The notes under the pieces: model-generated | Seen by the model: only the letters and a program-made list of their open reading frames with translations | Told to the model about the DNA's origin: nothing | The model's database searches: none | Source of the DNA: an uncultured beta proteobacterium | GTDB taxonomy: Bacteria; Pseudomonadota; Gammaproteobacteria; Burkholderiales; Burkholderiaceae_C | Length of the DNA stretch: 39,391 bases | Reading direction: 5' to 3' | Assembly (NCBI GenBank): GCA_903909815.1 | Contig: CAIVXG010000151.1 | Span: forward strand, 1 to 39,391 | In this document: positions 34,451 through 39,391 of the stretch, piece after piece | How positions within the stretch are numbered: position 1 is the first letter of the stretch | How the letters are laid out: each line of letters begins with the position of its first letter | Position numbers and translations under genes: made by a program

Positions 34451-35728
34451 TTAATGAAACCAGGTCATCGGAACGGTGATGAACCCGGGGAACTCAACGA
34501 ACAGGAAAACGAGAATCGCTTCTGCCAGCAGGAACGGCCAGACGCCGCGCGTCGCACTTTCCAGCGAAATCTTGGCCACGCCGCAGACCACGTTGAGCAC
34601 GGTGCACACCGGCGGATGAATCAGCCCCAACGTTCCGACCAGAATGAACATCACGCCGAAATAGGTGGGATCGATCCCCGCCATCACGACGATGGGCATC
34701 AGCACCGGCCCCATCACCAGGATCGTGGGCGTCAGGTCCATGACGTTGCCGATGGCCAGCAGCAGCAGCATGATGGCCGCCATCAGCAGCCGCGGGTGCT
34801 GGATCATGGGGCCGAGAAACTCCGTGACCTGGGCCGGCAGGTCCGCCAGCGTCACCATGTACGAGGACACGAAGGCGGCCGCGCACAGGAACATCACCGT
34901 GCTCGTGGTTCGGCCCGCGTTCACCACCAATGCGGTCAACTGCGAGACCTTGACCTCGCGGTACACGAACAGGCTCACGCACAGGGCATAGACCGCCGCC
35001 ACCGCCGCCGCTTCGGTGGGCGTGAACACGCCACCGCGCAGACCACCCACGATGATCACCGGCAGCACCAGTGCCCACAGAGCATCCGTCAGGGCGCGTG
35101 CGCGCTCTGGCCAGCTGCGCTTGGGGCTGAGCTTGACATCCATGTTGCGCGACAGCATGGCCCACACGATCACCAGTCCCAGCGCCCGCAGCAGCGCGGG
35201 CACGATGCCGGCCACGAACAGCGCACTCACGGAGGTGTTGGTCGTGACGCCGAAAATGATGAAGGGCATGGACGGCGGCACGATGGGCGCAATCACGCCA
35301 CCGGCTGCGATCAGACCGGCGGATCGCGCCACCGGATAGCCGTGGTTGCGCATCATCGGAATGAGCAGTGTCGCCACCGCCGCCGTGTCGGCCAGGGCCG
35401 AACCCGAGAAGCAACCCAGCAGCAGCGTGGCGGCGATCGCCACGTAGCCCAGTCCGCCCTTGATGTGGCCCACCATGGCCACAGCCAGGTTGATGATGCG
35501 CCTGGAGATGCCGCCAGCGTTCATCAGCTCGCCTGCCAGGATGAAGCAGGGCACAGCCATCAAGGGATAAATGTCGGCGCCGGCCACCATGTTTTGCGCT
35601 ACCAACTGGGCATCAAAGAAATTGAGCTGGTACATCAGCGCCACGCCTGTGAGCATCAGCGCAAAGGCGATGGGCATGCCCATCACCATCAGCACGATCA
35701 GCGTCGTGAGGAAGACGACGATGCTCAT
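34451..35728 (-). CDS. dctM: TRAP transporter large permease, DctM family
   Basis: A 425-residue inner-membrane protein with about twelve membrane segments, the size and hydrophobicity of DctM. It begins with VVFLTTLIVLMVMGMPIAFA and includes GSALADTAAVATLLIP, a conserved DctM region. ATG 35728 overlaps the dctQ stop by 4 bases. It should be the Na+-coupled channel, working with DctQ and the binding protein. Confidence 0.94.
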   Translation of the reverse strand: MSIVVFLTTLIVLMVMGMPIAFALMLTGVALMYQLNFFDAQLVAQNMVAGADIYPLMAVPCFILAGELMNAGGISRRIINLAVAMVGHIKGGLGYVAIAATLLLGCFSGSALADTAAVATLLIPMMRNHGYPVARSAGLIAAGGVIAPIVPPSMPFIIFGVTTNTSVSALFVAGIVPALLRALGLVIVWAMLSRNMDVKLSPKRSWPERARALTDALWALVLPVIIVGGLRGGVFTPTEAAAVAAVYALCVSLFVYREVKVSQLTALVVNAGRTTSTVMFLCAAAFVSSYMVTLADLPAQVTEFLGPMIQHPRLLMAAIMLLLLAIGNVMDLTPTILVMGPVLMPIVVMAGIDPTYFGVMFILVGTLGLIHPPVCTVLNVVCGVAKISLESATRGVWPFLLAEAILVFLFVEFPGFITVPMTWFH

Positions 35729-36267
35729 AGCGCCACTCCAGGCGCGGCCAGAATTTCGGGCTCAACGACTGCGCGCGGCGGGTCACCTGGCAGGAAGGCA
35801 TCGGGGTGGTTGCCCAGGATGCGCAGCAGGTTGTTTCCCACGATCAGCATCATGGAGGCTGCGCACACCAGTCCGGCCGAGGCCACCAGCGCGTTGGGAA
35901 AGTGCAGCACGGTGGAGTAAACGTGCAGGCCGATCTGGGTCTGGGTCCAGCTGCCATCGAGGAACAGCCACAGCGCGTACAGGCTGAGTACATGGGTGAT
36001 GACGGCACAGCTTTTTCGGGCCCAGCGTGGCAGCCGCGCCTGCACCAGTTCCACGCCCAGATGCGCGTGCCGGCGCAGTGCCAGGATGGCCCCCAGAAAC
36101 ACCAGCCACACGAACAGCAGGCGCGACAATTCCTCGGCCCCGGCAAAGCTGGTGCCTAGCACGTAGCGGCCCACGACGTTGGAAAATATCAGCAGCACGA
36201 TCAGCACCAACGCCAGCGCCATGAGCTTCTCCACCAGGCGTTCGATCTTGGGTATGTGAAAATTCAT
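35725..36267 (-). CDS. dctQ: TRAP transporter small permease, DctQ family
   Basis: A 180-residue membrane protein with four hydrophobic segments and the DctQ landmarks NVVGRYVLGTSFAGAEELSR and LRRHAHLGVEL. A good ribosome binding site (AAGGAAG) precedes ATG 36267. It follows gntK by 15 bases and overlaps dctM by 4. Its role is to complete the TRAP membrane unit. Confidence 0.93.
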   Translation of the reverse strand: MNFHIPKIERLVEKLMALALVLIVLLIFSNVVGRYVLGTSFAGAEELSRLLFVWLVFLGAILALRRHAHLGVELVQARLPRWARKSCAVITHVLSLYALWLFLDGSWTQTQIGLHVYSTVLHFPNALVASAGLVCAASMMLIVGNNLLRILGNHPDAFLPGDPPRAVVEPEILAAPGVAL

Positions 36268-36282
36268 GGGTTCTTCCTTGCT

Positions 36283-36855
36283 TTATGCGTGGGCGCTGGG
36301 TGCGACATCGGGGGCAAATAGCCAGGCGGCGGCCGTGGCAAGCAGCTGCGACGGCGCCAAGGCCGCATCCAGTTGCAGCACGCACCCTTCGCCAAGAGGA
36401 TCTTGCAGGGCGGCGAACTGGCTGGCCACCAGACTGGTGGGAAACAGGTGTTCGCCGGAGCGGGCGTGGACGCGCGCATTCGCCAGCTCCGGAGTCACAC
36501 TCAGATGGATAAGGCGCAGCGGGGGAACCGCCAGGCGCAGACGTTCGCGGTACGCCCGCTTGAGCGCCGAGCACGACAGCACAGCGCCGCGGGCGTGGCT
36601 TTGCAGCTCCGCGCCCAGCCGGTCCAGCCAGCCTTGGCGGTCCGCATCTTCCAGAGCGATGCCGTCGCTCATCTTGCGCAGGTTTTCTGCTGGATGAAAC
36701 TCGTCACCCTCAATAAATTCCAGCCCGAGCTCGTGCGCGAGCAGCCGGCCCAGCGTGGACTTGCCGCAACCCGCAACACCCATCACAACGATCCAGATTG
36801 CTTCGCTCTGGGAGTCACTTGTGGGGGTTGGGATGGACTTGGCAATGGCTGACAT
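36283..36855 (-). CDS. gntK: Gluconokinase
   Basis: A kinase of about 190 residues that forms 6-phosphogluconate from gluconate and ATP. The P-loop is GVAGCGKST, followed by GDEFHPAENLRKMSDGI, SCSALKRAYRERLR and LFPTSLVASQFAALQDP, the full set of gluconokinase motifs. Starts at 36897, 36870 and 36855 are all in frame; 36897 would put the operator palindrome (36875-36886) inside the gene, so 36855 is used here, but no Shine-Dalgarno decides it. First gene of gntK-dctQ-dctM-dctP, divergent from the LacI regulator. Substrate assignment is strong for the kinase and moderate for the transporter. Confidence 0.93.
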   Translation of the reverse strand: MSAIAKSIPTPTSDSQSEAIWIVVMGVAGCGKSTLGRLLAHELGLEFIEGDEFHPAENLRKMSDGIALEDADRQGWLDRLGAELQSHARGAVLSCSALKRAYRERLRLAVPPLRLIHLSVTPELANARVHARSGEHLFPTSLVASQFAALQDPLGEGCVLQLDAALAPSQLLATAAAWLFAPDVAPSAHA

Positions 36856-36874
36856 CAGGGCATTAATCATTTGG

Positions 36875-36886
36875 GATAGCGCTATC
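36875..36886. promoter_or_regulatory. Palindromic LacI-type operator at gntK
   Basis: GATAGCGCTATC is a perfect 12-base palindrome with a central CG, the form of LacI/GalR-family sites. It lies 20 bases before the chosen gntK start. The same motif with one change occurs before the lacI-type gene. Confidence 0.65.
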
Positions 36887-37076
36887 TTAAAGATCATCCA
36901 TTAACTTGATGCTAGGGGTTTACCCGGAAAAGTCTGTGCAGGGGAAAATGTTACCGTCATTGCGAACGGAGCGCCGCAACCCATAGAGAAGTTGCATCGT
37001 ACTTGTGGATTGCCACGGTCTGCAGCCTCCCAATGACGAGCTTTTGGGGAGCACACCAGTGTCTGCATTTTCTCCG

Positions 37077-37088
37077 GATAGCGTTATC
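37077..37088. promoter_or_regulatory. Second LacI-type operator, before the regulator gene
   Basis: GATAGCGTTATC differs from the operator at 36875 in one base and lies 17 bases before the regulator start. The distance between the two sites is 202 bases, which would allow a repression loop. Confidence 0.65.
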
Positions 37089-37104
37089 TGATAGCATCTC
37101 TCCA

Positions 37105-38157
37105 ATGGTAACCATCAAGCGCCAAGGCAGGTCTTCGGGGCGGGTCACGCTGGACGACGTGGCCCTGGCTTCGGGCGTGAGCCGGATCACGGTTTCACGC
37201 GCTTTGCGAGGGGATCGCAAGGTCGCGCCCGAGCTCGCCGAACGAGCCATGCAGGCAGCCAAGCGTCTGGGTTATGTGCCCGACCCGGCCGCGCGCGCCC
37301 TGGCGTCGAGCAAGAGCTCGCACGTGGCGATCCTGATTCCGCTGCTCTCCAACCAGCTGTTCGTCGACCTGCTGGAGGGCGTGCAGCGCACTCTGGTGCC
37401 AGCGGGCTACCAGGCACTGATGGGCGTCACCCACTACGACGCCGCAGAGGAGGAGCAGTTGCTAAAGGGTCAGTTGCTGCATCGACCCGCAGGTCTGCTG
37501 GTCACGGGCCTGGAGCGTACCGACGCCACCCGGCAACTCATAGCCGCGAGCGGCATTCCCTGCGTCCACCTGATGGAGACTGCGGTGCAAGAGGGCATGT
37601 ACAGCGTCGGGTTTTCACAGCGCGAGGCCGCCCGCGCCATGACCCAGCACCTGCTGGACACGGGACGCAGGCGCATCGCCTTCGCGGCGGCACAGCTGGA
37701 CCCGCGCACTTTGCAGCGGGCGCAGGGCTACCGCGACTGCCTGCAGGCCGCAGGCCTGTACGAGCCGGCGCTGGAATGGCAAAACCCGGCCCCCTCATCG
37801 ATGAAAGTAGGAGGCGCCATGTTCGAGCAAATTGCAAGCGTGCGTCCGCGCGTCGACGCCATTTTCTTCTGTAACGACGACCTGGCCCAGGGCGGTTTGT
37901 TGGCGGCATTGCGCATGGGAATCAAGGTGCCGCGTCAGATTGCGGTCGCTGGCTTCAACGACTTGCCAGGAAGCGCCGAATTCGTTCCCAGCCTCACCAC
38001 GGTCAAAACGCCGCGCTGGGAGATCGGTGTGCGTGCGGCTCAGATACTGCTGCAGCTCATGCGCGGCGAGCCTGTCGCCCAAGCCAGCATTGACCTGGGA
38101 TTCGAATTGCTGGCACGGCAAAGCACCGAGCCGACCCACAAGCTTCCGGGACGCTGA
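37105..38157 (+). CDS. LacI-family regulator, probable gluconate repressor (GntR type)
   Basis: A 350-residue regulator. The helix-turn-helix is TLDDVALASGVSRITVSRAL (about residues 15-34), followed by the hinge region with RLGYVPDPAARALAS (LacI hinge helix), then a periplasmic-binding-protein-type effector domain that opens with HVAILIPLLSNQLFVDLLEG and includes FFCNDDLAQGGL and VPRQIAVAGFND. ATG 37105 is the first start compatible with the family; the frame opening at 37003 runs through the operator. It is divergent from gntK and the TRAP genes and probably represses them, responding to gluconate or 6-phosphogluconate. Confidence 0.93.
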   Translation: MVTIKRQGRSSGRVTLDDVALASGVSRITVSRALRGDRKVAPELAERAMQAAKRLGYVPDPAARALASSKSSHVAILIPLLSNQLFVDLLEGVQRTLVPAGYQALMGVTHYDAAEEEQLLKGQLLHRPAGLLVTGLERTDATRQLIAASGIPCVHLMETAVQEGMYSVGFSQREAARAMTQHLLDTGRRRIAFAAAQLDPRTLQRAQGYRDCLQAAGLYEPALEWQNPAPSSMKVGGAMFEQIASVRPRVDAIFFCNDDLAQGGLLAALRMGIKVPRQIAVAGFNDLPGSAEFVPSLTTVKTPRWEIGVRAAQILLQLMRGEPVAQASIDLGFELLARQSTEPTHKLPGR

Positions 38158-38212
38158 AGGACTCGGCCAGCCGATGCCGGCAAGCGACCGCACGCCAGCC
38201 GACGAAGAGGAT

Positions 38213-39172
38213 TCAGGCAGGAGCGCTCATCAGGAACTCGCGGCCAACATGGGCACCGATATGACTCACGCGATCCAGAAACTGCGTGAGAAAGGCGTGC
38301 AGCCCAGTGGCCAGGATTTCTTCGATGCGGCCGTATTGCAACTCGGCCAGCAGCTTGCCCGCGTGGCGCTGGGTCTCGCTGGCTCGGTCGTCGCTCACCA
38401 GCGTCAGGTTGGTGACCACTTCCCGCAGGCTGGCATGCAGCGACCTCGGCATGTCGGGTCGCAGTATCAGCAATTCGGCCACGCGCTCCGGTCTGATCAC
38501 GTCACGATAGACCTTGCGATAGACCTCAAAGCCGCTCACGCTGCGCAGGATCGCGCTCCAGTGATAGAAATCGTATTCGAGGTCCTTCTCGTTGGCGGCA
38601 CCAAAGAAGTCACTCTCTACCGCGTGGTACTTCACGTCCAGCAATCGCGCGGTGTTATCGGCCCGTTCCAGGAACGTTCCCATGCGCATGAAGTGCAGTG
38701 CCTCATCCATCAACATCGTGCCCACCGTGACGCCGCGCGACAGGTGCGAGCGGAACTTGACCCATTCAAAGAACTGACTCGGATCGCGCTCGAAATCGCT
38801 CGTGCTGATCAGGCGCTGCACTTCCAGCCAGGTCTGGTTTTGCGTCTCCCAGACCTCGGTGGTGAGCGTGCCGCGCACCGCGCGCGCGTTCTCCCGCGCC
38901 GCCTTCAGGCAGGACACGATGGAAGAGGGATTTTCCTGCGAACTCACCATGAACTGCATCACATGCTCGGGCGTGATGGCGCCGTATAGCTTCTGGTATG
39001 CAAGCAGCAATTCGCTGATCGACAACAGCCCCTGCAATCCCAGATGCGCCACGGCGGTCGACTGCGGCAACAACGAAGTCTGGTAGTTGACGTCCAGCAT
39101 GCGAGCGGTGTTCTCGGCCCGCTCCGTGTATCTGGACATCCAGAACAGGTGATCGGCTGTGCGGCTTAACAT
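38213..39172 (-). CDS. Alpha-E domain protein (DUF403)
   Basis: A 319-residue all-helical protein. It begins MLSRTADHLFWMSRYTERAE, the signature of the alpha-E family, repeated internally as FMRMGTFLERADNTARLLD. These proteins are usually encoded beside circularly permuted ATP-grasp proteins and transglutaminase-like genes in a peptide or peptidoglycan-like modification cluster; those partners would lie beyond the right edge. GGAG stands 8 bases before ATG 39172. The first 61 bases of the gene are duplicated upstream (39251-39311). Confidence 0.93.
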   Translation of the reverse strand: MLSRTADHLFWMSRYTERAENTARMLDVNYQTSLLPQSTAVAHLGLQGLLSISELLLAYQKLYGAITPEHVMQFMVSSQENPSSIVSCLKAARENARAVRGTLTTEVWETQNQTWLEVQRLISTSDFERDPSQFFEWVKFRSHLSRGVTVGTMLMDEALHFMRMGTFLERADNTARLLDVKYHAVESDFFGAANEKDLEYDFYHWSAILRSVSGFEVYRKVYRDVIRPERVAELLILRPDMPRSLHASLREVVTNLTLVSDDRASETQRHAGKLLAELQYGRIEEILATGLHAFLTQFLDRVSHIGAHVGREFLMSAPA

Positions 39173-39311
39173 GATTCAACTCCGGCCTCGAACACCGCGG
39201 CGCTGCGCGCCCAGCTGCATTTTGCAGAAAGCTCCCCTGCGGCAGGCTTTTCGGCCCGCTCCGTGTATCTGGACATCCAGAACAGGTGATCGGCTGTGCG
39301 GCTTAACATGA
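39114..39311. repeat. 61-base direct repeat around the alpha-E start (39114-39174 and 39251-39311)
   Basis: The two copies are identical over 61 bases with an offset of 137. Each contains the start codon and the first 20 codons of the alpha-E gene. The 76 bases between them include a short hairpin (CCTGC-G-GCAGG). The right copy has a good upstream site (AAAGGAAAC), so it is probably the original gene start. Confidence 0.9.
39166..39309 (-). CDS. Short leader ORF made from the duplicated alpha-E start
   Basis: From ATG 39309 (AAAGGAAAC 6 bases upstream) a 47-residue ORF repeats the first 20 residues of the alpha-E protein, then reads through the inserted segment and stops at TAA 39168-39166, which overlaps the real alpha-E start region (ATGTTAA). 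It may act as a leader peptide that couples translation; it can also be read as the broken first copy of the gene. No function is known. Confidence 0.4.
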   Translation of the reverse strand: MLSRTADHLFWMSRYTERAEKPAAGELSAKCSWARSAAVFEAGVESC

Positions 39312-39391
39312 AGTTTCCTTTGATTTCGTCCATCGATGCAAAGCACCGATCCTGCACCGTGGATTGCCACGCTGCGCTCTCCATGAACCGC

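Noticed and set aside
34454-35920. 488-codon plus-strand frame over dctM and dctQ
   Set aside because: His/Gln/Arg-rich mirror of hydrophobic Ala/Leu/Val codons of membrane proteins.

Overview
The window reads as a chromosomal segment of a GC-rich betaproteobacterium, most likely Burkholderiales. The family set points that way: paired DUF2844/DUF3443, paired DUF6502/DUF5666, TRAP and polyamine-type ABC uptake systems, an ALDH7 dehydrogenase and an alpha-E protein. This is inference from gene content; there is no rRNA or tRNA here to anchor taxonomy. I saw no insertion sequence, phage gene, tRNA or CRISPR array.

Region 1 (1-15117, all on the minus strand) is the most unusual part. Reading in the transcribed direction it holds an orphan acyl carrier protein, a membrane protein with several histidines in its hydrophobic segments (possible b-type cytochrome), a 24-CXXCH multiheme cytochrome broken by one missing base, a giant 1807-residue cytochrome with 49 CXXCH motifs, an outer-membrane protein (AMIN-like domain, TPRs, beta-barrel), a CcmI/NrfG-like TPR protein with a cytochrome c maturation C-terminal domain, DUF2844, DUF3443 (with pepsin-like double Asp motifs) and the start of a TonB/TolA-like protein that leaves the window. 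Gaps are short or genes overlap, so from the membrane protein to DUF3443 this looks like one operon. The layout suggests an electron path from the inner membrane through two periplasmic or extracellular heme wires to the outer membrane, with its own assembly factor. That role is inferred, not shown.

Region 2 (15118-18077) holds a 340-base stretch without a convincing gene and the translationally coupled DUF6502-DUF5666 pair. The promoter of that pair and the promoter of the acyl carrier protein share an almost identical 21-base element, a -10 box fused to a dyad, so the two transcripts are probably co-regulated.

Region 3 (18152-29153) is a catabolic locus built as two convergent operons that meet within 7 bases. 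The plus-strand operon encodes an ALDH7-type (aminoadipate semialdehyde/piperidine-6-carboxylate) dehydrogenase and a ThDP enzyme. The minus-strand operon encodes a polyamine/opine-type ABC importer and a three-subunit HcnABC/opine-oxidase-like FAD dehydrogenase. A divergent IclR regulator with a long palindromic operator controls it. A lysine-derived cyclic or N-substituted amino acid (pipecolate-like or opine-like) is the most economical substrate guess.

Region 4 (29381-33467) has an exported alpha/beta hydrolase and a large GGDEF-EAL sensor with a periplasmic solute-binding domain and two PAS domains. Region 5 (33427-38157) is a gluconate-type module: gluconokinase and a DctQMP TRAP transporter, divergent from a LacI regulator, with two matching palindromes in the shared upstream region. 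Region 6 (38213-39391) is an alpha-E (DUF403) protein whose first 61 bases are duplicated upstream, creating a short leader ORF that ends on its start codon.
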